DNA from: Desulfurococcales archaeon
GTDB taxonomy: Archaea > Thermoproteota > Thermoprotei_A > Sulfolobales > Acidilobaceae
Assembly (NCBI GenBank): GCA_015520195.1
Contig: WAQN01000050.1
Location: forward strand, 1-49,612
DNA length: 49,612 bases
Direction: 5' to 3'
In this document: in pieces, positions 9,107-18,143 of the stretch
Layout of the letters: each line of letters starts with the position of its first letter
How positions within the stretch are numbered: the first letter of the stretch is position 1
The notes under the pieces: model-generated
The model's input: only the letters and a program-made list of their open reading frames with translations
The model's database searches: none
What the model was told of the DNA's origin: nothing
Made by a program: the position numbers and the translations under genes

Positions 9107-9591
9107 TAGGCAAAACCTATACTTTTTGACAAGTATTTAATGACATCTAAATTACTACAGATGATCATATTTTAAATAATAAATCATATTAAGATGAGAA
9201 CCCATGTTTACACTCCTAATACACTTTATTTTTCGGTAATACACGTCCTCATAGCTTTCTCTTACTAGGCAATAGGATTTAATACCATATAGTATCTTAG
9301 TTCTATTGTTCTATTGAGTGTTTCTAAAACTAAAACTCGCCTTCCTAGATCCCAACCCATGCTGCCACTACTTAGATTAAACCTGTATAAGCAGATATAC
9401 CAGCAAATACCTAAATAATAGTGTCGAGTAAGACTTCCTGTCAATTAGCCATTAGGAAACATAACGTTTCACGGTCTTTAAGCGATTTTAATGTATATAT
9501 GTTCGAGGCATTCAAAGGGCTATAGTGTTTTAGAGAAAAGCCAAACATGTAAGAGAGTTTAAAAACCCGTTAGGTGCATAGTAGAGTTTAG

Positions 9592-10971
9592 GTGCATATA
9601 GTGGTTAAGGAGTTAAAGTATGATGTAGTTATAGTCGGCCAAGGCCCTGCGGGTTCATCACTATCCTACCTCTTAAGGAAATCAGGGTTAAGAGTTGCTG
9701 GGATAGACTGGGTCGACTGGGATCATCTATGGGGTAAGCCATGTGGTGACGCTATAGGAGCACACCACTTCGAGGAAACCGGCTTACCTGAGCCTGGAGA
9801 TGCTGTGATGCAGGATGTAGAGGGGATAGACATCTATAGCCCCAGTGAGGAGATAAGGCTAAGAGTTAAGGGCAAGGGTTACATGATAAGTAGGAATAGG
9901 TATGGCAGGAGGCTTGTAAAGGAAGCGATGGATTCTGGTGTAGACGTGTTTCTGAAGACCCGTGTAGGTACCGTGGTTATGGAGAATGGAAAGCTAGTTG
10001 GAGTAAGAGCTAGAGGCCCTGATGGAGAGACCTTCATATTCAAGGCGAATATAATAGTCGATGCTACAGGTAGCGGGGGAAGTATTAGGAGAAAGCTTCC
10101 CCAGGAGTGGCCTGTAAATGAGCCATTGAAGAAGACCGATGCATCCGTAGCATATAGGAGGATAGTGGAGCTAGACTATGACATAGAGGAACCAGAGTAT
10201 ATAAGGATATACCTAAACCAGAAGATAGCGCCAGGAGGCTACTGGTGGCTTTTCCCGAAGGGGAGGAGGACAGCCAATATAGGCTTGGGCATACAGGGTG
10301 GCCGTGGATTCCCGCATCCAGCACAGGTGTATAGGGATGTGCTTATGAAGAGGCCTGATGTTGGCAGGGAGGTTAAGGTATACGCTGACTCCGGAGCATT
10401 AGTGCCTACTAGGAGGCCAGCTAATACGTTAGCCTGGGATAACTTCATAGGTATAGGGGATAATGGATACACCGTCAACCCGATCCACGGTGGAGGCATG
10501 GGATACGCCATGACAGCTGCAAAATACGCGGCTAAGACGATAATTGAGGCGTTCGAGAAGGGTGACTTCTCCCGCTACACCCTATGGGCAGTCAACACCA
10601 AGTATATGAGGACTCTGGGCACTAAGCAGGCCGGACTGGATATATTCAGGCTGTTCCTGCAACAGCTGACCGATGAAGAGATAGAGTGGGGATTAAAGAT
10701 AGGCCTGATGAGGGCTGAGGACGCATACGACACCAGCGTCTCTGGCGAGCTAAAGGCTAACTTCAGCGTGCTAGATAAGGCGGCTATGATAGTGAAGATG
10801 CTTGGCAGGCCTAGCATGCTGTTGAGACTTAAGACGGTTGCCGACTACATGAAGAAGGTAAAGCAGCTCTACATGGAGTATCCCGACTCGCCAGACGACC
10901 TTGCCAGGTGGGTTGACAGAGTAGAGCAGGTATATAGAGAATATAAGGAGAAACTTGGTATAACCTGGTAG
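9592..10971 (+). CDS. FAD-dependent geranylgeranyl reductase family protein (archaeal lipid saturation)
   Basis: DVVIVGQGPAGSSLSYLLRKSGLRVAGID dinucleotide fold; KPCGDAIG; GGYWWLFPKG; GDNGYTVNPIHGGGMGYAMTAA. Confidence 0.9.
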   Translation: MHIVVKELKYDVVIVGQGPAGSSLSYLLRKSGLRVAGIDWVDWDHLWGKPCGDAIGAHHFEETGLPEPGDAVMQDVEGIDIYSPSEEIRLRVKGKGYMISRNRYGRRLVKEAMDSGVDVFLKTRVGTVVMENGKLVGVRARGPDGETFIFKANIIVDATGSGGSIRRKLPQEWPVNEPLKKTDASVAYRRIVELDYDIEEPEYIRIYLNQKIAPGGYWWLFPKGRRTANIGLGIQGGRGFPHPAQVYRDVLMKRPDVGREVKVYADSGALVPTRRPANTLAWDNFIGIGDNGYTVNPIHGGGMGYAMTAAKYAAKTIIEAFEKGDFSRYTLWAVNTKYMRTLGTKQAGLDIFRLFLQQLTDEEIEWGLKIGLMRAEDAYDTSVSGELKANFSVLDKAAMIVKMLGRPSMLLRLKTVADYMKKVKQLYMEYPDSPDDLARWVDRVEQVYREYKEKLGITW

Positions 10972-10983
10972 TATCGGCGATCC

Positions 10984-11241
10984 CTACTTAGCTTCTTTAA
11001 TTACCTCTCCCTTATCAACATCTATTACCTTCTTGCACTTAACCTTGCCTAAGACCTCTTCTAGTTTATCCTCAGTCGTCTTATACGTATACAGGTACCT
11101 CTTAGTTCTAGCCTTAACCTTCACTATGCCTCCATCCTTTCCACGGCCTTTAACCCTCTTAACCCTGCACTCCACAGCCCTAGCTGTAACCTCTATGAAG
11201 TCATCCAGATTCTTTAACTCCACAGGCATCCAGATGCTCAC
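10984..11241 (-). CDS. rpl38e: Ribosomal protein eL38 (L38e)
   Basis: MPVELKNLDDFIEVTARAVECRVKRVK...VKVKARTKRYLYTYKTTEDKLEEV resembles eukaryotic L38 (IxDFLxxARxxDAKSVKIKK...FKVRCSRYLYTLVI). Confidence 0.8.
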   Translation of the reverse strand: MSIWMPVELKNLDDFIEVTARAVECRVKRVKGRGKDGGIVKVKARTKRYLYTYKTTEDKLEEVLGKVKCKKVIDVDKGEVIKEAK

Positions 11242-11275
11242 CCAAGGGAAATGATAGAGGCCGTATAAGGGCTAC

Positions 11276-12550
11276 TTATTCTTTTAGAGTCCTAGCTAGA
11301 TGCCTTAGTATCAACGGTGCATCTTCAACCTTGAATCCCTCGACACTACCCACAGCTATTATCCTGAGAGCTCTTTCCACTCTCCCCTCCCTGAGGGCCC
11401 TAACGGCAGATTTAACGAGTCTCCTATTGATGCCAGCAGACTCTAGGACTATAGATAGCTTATCCGGGTCCACGGCTTTTATAGAGTCTGCTAGCTCGCC
11501 TAGCGACTCTGTAGTCTCGTTTATTATGGATTCACCCAGAGATGCCCTTAACCTATCCATTAGATCCTTAACGCCTGACGTTAGTATAACGACAAGTGAT
11601 TTGGCGTCAGTGTTATGTGTGGCTCTAATATAGTCATTATAGTAGAGTGATTTGACCTCGTAGAACTCTGGATGCTCCCTATCACCGCGGTCGGGGAACC
11701 AAAGGAATACTGAGGGGTAGTCTACCTGCTTTCCAGCCCACTCCTCTAGATCTTCCCCTTTCAATGATAGCTGGTGTAGGGGTTCTATGCCTAGTTTGGA
11801 TGCTAATCTGCTTAGGTCGTCTAGCCCTAATAGTACTCCATTAGGCTCTCTAGCCGCGATTAAGATTAGTTTAGCCGCCTCATCATCCCAAGGCCTAGGG
11901 GGTCTTCTAAGAGCTGTAGCTGGCTTCTCTGACTTTATCATTAGAGTCAATGTCCAGCCTTCTAGATCTGTAATTGAATCGTATAGGCCACTCTTCTCTG
12001 AGAGATAATCAGCTACTTTGACTATGGGGTTAATGATTACCCCGTAATCCTGGACTTTAAGGGTTTTCCCTTCATAGGCCATGTTATGTAGGACATAGCG
12101 TGTGGAATATAATGGTCTGTCGAGTATTGGATCCCAGTATAGGTTTACCTGCCACCCATCTATCCTCGGAGTAATTATAGGGTCACCCTCAGGTACACTA
12201 ACTCCCCTAACATCTGTATCGAAGGCTCTATGAAGGGGATATGATACCAGGCTTAACCTGTCATCCTCAAACGCTATGATCGTGCCTCCCGCATCCAGAG
12301 CAGCGGGGAAGTACCTCTTAAATGCCCATCTGGACCACGTGTAGATACATACCCTAACGTTTGATACACCACTACACCTCTCCTCTATAACCCTACCCAG
12401 TACATCAGTATACCTTGATAATAGTGCATCTACTTTCCTAGTTGGAGTGCCTAAGAGTTTACTAGCCTCCCATACTTCCTCTTCTCTGAGCTCCTCTCCT
12501 CTAGAAAGCCTCTGATAAACCTCTATAACCCTGTAAATGTAGTTCACCAC
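11276..12550 (-). CDS. RNA-ligase-like (T4 Rnl1-type nucleotidyltransferase fold) protein, apparently catalytically degenerate
   Basis: Motif I-like TPRIDGWQVNLYWD, Ia-like YSTRY, III-like GWTLTLMIKSEKP...KLILIAAREPNG, V-like FYEVKSLYYNDYIRATHN. Confidence 0.5.
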   Translation of the reverse strand: MVNYIYRVIEVYQRLSRGEELREEEVWEASKLLGTPTRKVDALLSRYTDVLGRVIEERCSGVSNVRVCIYTWSRWAFKRYFPAALDAGGTIIAFEDDRLSLVSYPLHRAFDTDVRGVSVPEGDPIITPRIDGWQVNLYWDPILDRPLYSTRYVLHNMAYEGKTLKVQDYGVIINPIVKVADYLSEKSGLYDSITDLEGWTLTLMIKSEKPATALRRPPRPWDDEAAKLILIAAREPNGVLLGLDDLSRLASKLGIEPLHQLSLKGEDLEEWAGKQVDYPSVFLWFPDRGDREHPEFYEVKSLYYNDYIRATHNTDAKSLVVILTSGVKDLMDRLRASLGESIINETTESLGELADSIKAVDPDKLSIVLESAGINRRLVKSAVRALREGRVERALRIIAVGSVEGFKVEDAPLILRHLARTLKE

Positions 12551-12581
12551 GGGGCATGCACCCTAAACTACTGTTATCCCT

Positions 12582-13598
12582 TCAACCCGAGGACTGGCTC
12601 CTATACCCATGTTTTATAGTGGCTGATAGGGGTATAGTTTTAACCATAGCCTCTCTAGCCTTTTCAAGAGTGTCGGGCGGCTTCTCATTCATTAGTATAG
12701 CTATCTTTATGCATGTGCTTGTCCTACACTTTATAGCGTCTACATCCATGATACTCTCTAGCTGGACACCGCTTATCCCCATCTTCCCTGCTAACTCCCA
12801 TGGTATAACCTTGTTAACCACTATACCTACTGGTTCTGTGCCTAACTCTCTTAACACGTTTATGGTCTTCTTTACCTCATATACTGGCAGTGGCTCTGGG
12901 GTAGCTACTAATATGTAACTGGTCCTACCTTGATCTGTTATCATACCAGCTAGCTTGACGTAATTCTCCTTCATCTCATATAGCTTATCTAGAACTTCGT
13001 CCCTCATCTCGGCCCTACCCCTTATAACCCTCTGTATAGCATACCTTAGCCCCACAATCCTCTCCCTCAACTCAATTAGATTATCTAGCCAGAACATGTA
13101 CATTCTAGGGAGGTTCAGTATCCTCAAAGTGACTCCTGTGGGTGGAGTGTCTATCACTATATAATCGTACCTATCGTCATCATATAATTTAGAGAGGAAC
13201 CTGAGATACACCTCTTCCTCAAAACCTGGAGAGTTCCTAACCACATCAGTAACCTTCTCCACATTCAACACCTTCAACCCAGGCATTATCTGGCGGAGGA
13301 GCAAGCTGTACTCTCCAGTGAACTTCCTAGCCTCAGTCTCTAGATCGAACTGGATTGCATATAGCTCTCCATCCACTCTCTCAACTACATGAGCCCTCCT
13401 CAAAGAGAGGTATTTGAGTAGGTGCATTGCCTGATCCAAGCTAACAAGCAGCACCTTCCCCTTCTTAGAGAGTATATCAGCAATCATTATACTAACCGTA
13501 GTCTTGCCAACTCCACCCTTACCTATGACAGTAACTATATGGGGCTTATCCTTAGCTACGTTAATTATAGCGTGGGCCAAGTCCTCCAATGTCACCAC
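12582..13598 (-). CDS. ArsA/Get3-family ATPase
   Basis: VIGKGGVGKTTVSIMIADILSKKGKVLLVSLDQAMHL; DYIVIDTPPTGVTLRILNLPRMYMFWLDNL. Confidence 0.88.
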   Translation of the reverse strand: MVTLEDLAHAIINVAKDKPHIVTVIGKGGVGKTTVSIMIADILSKKGKVLLVSLDQAMHLLKYLSLRRAHVVERVDGELYAIQFDLETEARKFTGEYSLLLRQIMPGLKVLNVEKVTDVVRNSPGFEEEVYLRFLSKLYDDDRYDYIVIDTPPTGVTLRILNLPRMYMFWLDNLIELRERIVGLRYAIQRVIRGRAEMRDEVLDKLYEMKENYVKLAGMITDQGRTSYILVATPEPLPVYEVKKTINVLRELGTEPVGIVVNKVIPWELAGKMGISGVQLESIMDVDAIKCRTSTCIKIAILMNEKPPDTLEKAREAMVKTIPLSATIKHGYRSQSSG

Positions 13599-13912
13599 TC
13601 GCCACCCATACTACTAAAGAAGTCCCCTATGGTATCCTTCCCCCTAGCATGCCTCGACTCCAGAAACCTAACTTCCTCCATCAGGTATGGAGCTAATTCC
13701 ATTGATAAGCCTAGAGGCATTAGTGGCATGCCTACTAGTCCGCCGAAGATTATGGTTAGGAAAGCATTCTCAAGCTCAAGGTATTCTAATTGCAGTACTT
13801 CTACACTTTGCTCCTTAATAGACTGCCTCATACCCTCCATTAACTTAGCTAGCTCACTTACCACATTCTTTAATGGGTCTAATATCCATTTGATCCCCAT
13901 ACTACCTACCAT
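13592..13912 (-). CDS. Small hypothetical protein overlapping the ArsA/Get3-like gene
   Basis: Intact ORF with overlap to downstream ATPase start; helical then hydrophobic segment FLTIIFGGLVGMPLMPLGLSMELAPYL. Confidence 0.7.
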   Translation of the reverse strand: MVGSMGIKWILDPLKNVVSELAKLMEGMRQSIKEQSVEVLQLEYLELENAFLTIIFGGLVGMPLMPLGLSMELAPYLMEEVRFLESRHARGKDTIGDFFSSMGGEW

Positions 13913-13993
13913 AATATAATTATCGGGGAAGGGGGGTTATTAGGAATTACAAAATAAGTGATGAAATAAAATAGAGAAATAAAAGGAAGAGTC

Positions 13994-15796
13994 CTACTGG
14001 GTTGTGCTTGTACCTGGTGTTTGCTTGCCCCTGACTAGGGCTTGCATGAATAGTATCAGAAGTGCTATGCTTAGTACTAGGCTAAATGCTATTATAGCTC
14101 CTGCCCCATACCTTTGTACGGTGGCAAGGTTCCCGTATGGAGCTACTTTAATCAGCCACCATGATAGTCCAGCTGTAACTGTCACCCATAGGAATACTGC
14201 TGGCACCATAACCAGCGCACTATAGGCTCCCCGTGTTCTTATAACGCTATATACCCACAAGGCAGTAGTTAGTAGTGCTAGCGCAGCTAGCATCTGGTTG
14301 ACTCCAGCGAATGCTGGCCATACAACGTTATAGGCTGCCACTGTGGATGTCTTCCCGCCTGGTAGTGTTATCTCGATCGTCGGGTAGGCTAATGACGTGC
14401 CTATCAATACTACTATAGCACTTGCAACCCATCTGTTAGTTACGAAGGAGTGCAGAGACCTGTTTATCGGGGCTAGCCAGTCGAAGATCTCTTGCCAGGC
14501 GAATCTAGCTAGACGGGTGCCTGTATCTAGCGTTGTCATGACGAACATTGCAAGTGCGACTGATGCTAGTAGCGCGAAGAACTTATATGTAGATGCGAAG
14601 TCTAGGCCTAGGCTTTCCATGGTCTTACCTAGCATGTAGCCATAGCCAGCAGTGAATCTCGGCACAGCCTTCAACTCTAGTATGCTCTCCTTGAACACCT
14701 CCATATTTACAAGTTCAGGAGCACTCCACGCTAGTGATATTGGTATTATGACTGCGAAGGTTGATAGTGCACCCTCAGTCAGCATCCCACCAAAGCCCAC
14801 GAAAAGGGCATCTAACTCGCTTGCAAGCTGTTTGCTCGACGTACCAGATGCCACTAGTGAGTGGAAGCCGCTTAGCGACCCACAGGCTATTATGAGTGGT
14901 ATAGCTGGCCAGAATGGCGTCGGCTGCCCAGCTATTATATTCGGGGAGAATGAGGTATATGAAGGGGCTGTGAAGACCTTGTTAGCCATGAATAAGCCGC
15001 CGAATACTGCTACTATGACGAATGTAAATAGTAGGTAGAAGTTCAGGTAATCTCTGGGTTGTAGTAGATACCATACTGGTAGGCTGGCGGCTAGTATTGA
15101 GTAGACGCCTAGTACTAGAACCCAGATGTGATATGCATCCCAGCCCGAGGCTAGGTGTATGGGTATCTTGTATGCGTAGTAGAAGGCGCCTATGACTAGG
15201 ATTGCCGTTACTAGCGTTGATATCCTTATATCTATCCCGGTCCTATACATCAATATACCCATAAGCAATGCTAGAGGCATGTATAATATAGACATGGTAG
15301 CCGCGCTCGGGTTAACCCTGAAGAGTGACGCCGCCACACTGGCGAATGCAGCATATACTAGTATAAGAGCCATAAACGTGTATAGCAGGAACACGTACCT
15401 AGCCTTCCTGCCCATGACATTCTCACTGACGCTCATTACAGAGAGTCCACCATACCTAACACTAGCCATTAGTGCCAAGTAGTCGTGGACCGTTCCTAGG
15501 AATATGTTGCCGAATATAACCCATAGTAGTGGGAGAGCCCAGCCGTAAGCCATAGCTATCGCAGGGCCTACTATAGGGCCAGCCCCTGCTATGCTTGCGA
15601 AGTGATGGCCAAAGAGGACATACTTATTAGTAGGTACATAGTCCACCCCGTCGTACCTTTCTATGGCAGGCGTCGGCCTCTCAGCGCTAGCCCGGACGAC
15701 TTTTTCGTGTAGTATCCTCCTACCATAGTATATATAAGCTATGGTGTATAGGGCTAGTACAACTGCCAGTACCTCTATCACGTATACATTAGCCAT
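13994..15796 (-). CDS. cstA: Carbon starvation protein CstA (peptide/pyruvate transporter family)
   Basis: DYVPTNKYVLFGHHFASIAGAGPIVGPAIAMAYGWALPLLWVIFGNIFLGTVHDYLALMASVRYGGLS. Confidence 0.95.
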   Translation of the reverse strand: MANVYVIEVLAVVLALYTIAYIYYGRRILHEKVVRASAERPTPAIERYDGVDYVPTNKYVLFGHHFASIAGAGPIVGPAIAMAYGWALPLLWVIFGNIFLGTVHDYLALMASVRYGGLSVMSVSENVMGRKARYVFLLYTFMALILVYAAFASVAASLFRVNPSAATMSILYMPLALLMGILMYRTGIDIRISTLVTAILVIGAFYYAYKIPIHLASGWDAYHIWVLVLGVYSILAASLPVWYLLQPRDYLNFYLLFTFVIVAVFGGLFMANKVFTAPSYTSFSPNIIAGQPTPFWPAIPLIIACGSLSGFHSLVASGTSSKQLASELDALFVGFGGMLTEGALSTFAVIIPISLAWSAPELVNMEVFKESILELKAVPRFTAGYGYMLGKTMESLGLDFASTYKFFALLASVALAMFVMTTLDTGTRLARFAWQEIFDWLAPINRSLHSFVTNRWVASAIVVLIGTSLAYPTIEITLPGGKTSTVAAYNVVWPAFAGVNQMLAALALLTTALWVYSVIRTRGAYSALVMVPAVFLWVTVTAGLSWWLIKVAPYGNLATVQRYGAGAIIAFSLVLSIALLILFMQALVRGKQTPGTSTTQ

Positions 15797-15799
15797 CCC

Positions 15800-16027
15800 T
15801 TAACCACCCCTACCAGCAGCCCTCCTCACCTTAGCAGGGGCCTCTCCAAACCATAGGGCTGGGCCAGCTAGCACCATGAACCAGCCTAGTATCAGGAGTG
15901 CTGCATCTCTATTCACGGCTTCCTCACTTCCTATAGCACCAGCTGAGGCCCCCTTGGCTAGGACATAGAGCATGAAGATTAGACCGAGGATTGTCACCAC
16001 AGCCCCCACAGCGGATCTTGCTTCCAC
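15800..16027 (-). CDS. Small two-TM protein immediately upstream of cstA
   Basis: 75-aa ORF, hydrophobic segments, 3 nt from the cstA start. Confidence 0.65.
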   Translation of the reverse strand: MEARSAVGAVVTILGLIFMLYVLAKGASAGAIGSEEAVNRDAALLILGWFMVLAGPALWFGEAPAKVRRAAGRGG

Positions 16028-16159
16028 AGCAGAGACACCTCTAAATAGGTCTAGAGTCTATAAGAGGTTTCTGGTTAATTAAATCTATTAGGCGGGGAAT
16101 ATTTAAGATTTAACATGTAAAATAACACGTAAAGAGTTTAAGGTATAGTTTAAGGTTGT

Positions 16160-16876
16160 ATGCGGGGAGTAGCGAGGGTGGTCTTACCATCTCTCCCAGA
16201 GGGGGTTTTAAGGGATGTACTCATAGTGTTATTTCTAGCTAGCCTTCCAAGCATAGCATGGTACTTCATAATGAGGAGGGCAATGATCAGGAGGCAGGTA
16301 GCTATAATTAGAGGGCTTGAAGACCTATTCAAACCCAAGGATAAGCGGTACTGGCTCATAGGATACCTGGTAGGCTTCCAGGCTAAGTATTGGATCAGGA
16401 GGGGGCCCCTCGATAAGGTTTTAATAACCTATACAACGCCACCCTACCATGCATTCTTCTACCTCCCAGTGGTGGCATTGGCTAGACGGAGAGAAAAACT
16501 AGAGGTGGTTATGGAGCTCAATAAGCCTTTCAGGCTTAGCGGGCCAGTGCACATCTATACTGATAAGATTTATAGTGTGAAGGCTGCTGTCGAGAGAGAT
16601 ATGCCAAGGAGGCAGGAGCCTGGCAGGGTAGTTAGAGAGCTTGTAGTTGATGGGAGGAGGTTGAAGGCATATTACCATGAGAACTCAGATCTTGAGTTAG
16701 CATTGGACATTACAAGGAGTATCTCTAAGACTGGTGAAGCCTTAAGGGTATCTATAGACCCTGGTAAAAGAAGGTTCATGGCAGTAATTTATCCCAGGGA
16801 CGTTAACGGGATAATAGAAGCTGCAAGCATCATGTCGAGGTATATTGATAAGGTGATCCGTGGTGATACGGGATAA
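16160..16876 (+). CDS. Hypothetical membrane-anchored protein
   Basis: Intact ORF; N-terminal TM; overlaps next gene by 17 nt. Confidence 0.75.
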   Translation: MRGVARVVLPSLPEGVLRDVLIVLFLASLPSIAWYFIMRRAMIRRQVAIIRGLEDLFKPKDKRYWLIGYLVGFQAKYWIRRGPLDKVLITYTTPPYHAFFYLPVVALARRREKLEVVMELNKPFRLSGPVHIYTDKIYSVKAAVERDMPRRQEPGRVVRELVVDGRRLKAYYHENSDLELALDITRSISKTGEALRVSIDPGKRRFMAVIYPRDVNGIIEAASIMSRYIDKVIRGDTG

Positions 16877-17597
16877 GCCCCTACTCCTCGCAGAGAGGCT
16901 TGCAACATCTGCTATTAGGATTATGGGTATACATGACTATAGGTTTGAGGTCAGGGATTTCAGAGAGCCGAGTTATAACCCTCTAGCCTGGACAATAGAA
17001 CAGGTACTAGAGGCTAGGAAGGAGTATCAGGGAGATTCAGTCAGAAGGATCGGAAACGTCATAGCCTGGCTAACCTCTATACTCCCAGATGTTGAGGTCT
17101 CAAAGTCTATCCCAATGAATATAGAGGTCCAAGTTCATGAGGCAGCTAAGAAGGCAGCAAAGGGGCTTACGGCCTTGGCGGGAGCTGTTAGGGACTACCT
17201 TACAGCTCCCACACTTAAGAGGTTGATCTACGCCACTGCGGTTATAGCGTTGGAGGCTAGTAGGGGTTGTAGTATAGAGCCTAGGCTTAGGAGTAGGAGG
17301 GACAGGCTTGAGTCTATAATGCTGAAGCTGGGGTTAATCATAGGCCTCTTATTCTCGATATTCTTCATTATAAGCATAGTATACGCGGCTAACCTAGTCC
17401 TAGCCCTCCTAATGATAGCTGCCATGGGATTCCTCTGGATAGCTGTGAGAAGGATAGGGGTAGAATACGCTTTATTGAACATAGAAATATCCTGGAGGGA
17501 GTGTAGGATGACTAGAAGAGAGGTAGCATCTATAATAGAAAGCCCCCCAGCACCAGAGTTAACTGCATTAAAGGAGCTCATATCAAAGAGCTCCTAA
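16860..17597 (+). CDS. Hypothetical membrane protein
   Basis: Intact ORF with paired TM helices near residues 155-200. Confidence 0.75.
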   Translation: MVIRDKPLLLAERLATSAIRIMGIHDYRFEVRDFREPSYNPLAWTIEQVLEARKEYQGDSVRRIGNVIAWLTSILPDVEVSKSIPMNIEVQVHEAAKKAAKGLTALAGAVRDYLTAPTLKRLIYATAVIALEASRGCSIEPRLRSRRDRLESIMLKLGLIIGLLFSIFFIISIVYAANLVLALLMIAAMGFLWIAVRRIGVEYALLNIEISWRECRMTRREVASIIESPPAPELTALKELISKSS

Positions 17598-17998
17598 TAG
17601 TCGATCTTAGCCCCGGTAGCCCAGTCTATGAATACCACCTCCTCCACACCTAGACCTCTGAGCTTAGATGCTGCATCATTTAATATGCGATTCCACACCT
17701 GCCAGTTGATGAACTTACAGAAGTAGCATGAGGGATCGCTACCAGTGAAGTCAATGACTATGTAGAGCGTCTTTTTGTCGAAACTAAGCCTCATCCTCTT
17801 CACAGCCCCAGAGCTCATCAAGTCAAAGTCATACCCAGGCACAATGACTTGAGATAGTACCTCCTCAGCCTTCTCAAGAACCTTGTAGTGCTCCTCATAT
17901 CCAGCAACTCTTATACCCATGGAATAACCTGGGCCAGAGGGCTTCTTATCCATAAGATCTCCATATATCATTTTCTTTATTTTATTAAAAATAGGCAT
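17594..17998 (-). CDS. Hypothetical protein, possible MIP18/DUF59-like fold
   Basis: IVPGYDFDLMSSGAVKRMRLSFDKKTLYIVIDFTGSDPSCYFCKFINWQVWNRILNDAASKLRGLGVEEVVF resembles the DUF59 pattern only weakly. Confidence 0.5.
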   Translation of the reverse strand: MPIFNKIKKMIYGDLMDKKPSGPGYSMGIRVAGYEEHYKVLEKAEEVLSQVIVPGYDFDLMSSGAVKRMRLSFDKKTLYIVIDFTGSDPSCYFCKFINWQVWNRILNDAASKLRGLGVEEVVFIDWATGAKIDY

Positions 17999-18143
17999 TG
18001 CTATACTACACCAGTTAATTGTTAGTGGTGTAACTAGAAGTTTTAATACCTTTACTATATATCCGTAGATATTAAATACTATTAATAATAAAATAATAAA
18101 AATGACTTTATAATGTGGAAACCGAGAGGTTAACTAAAAACAG

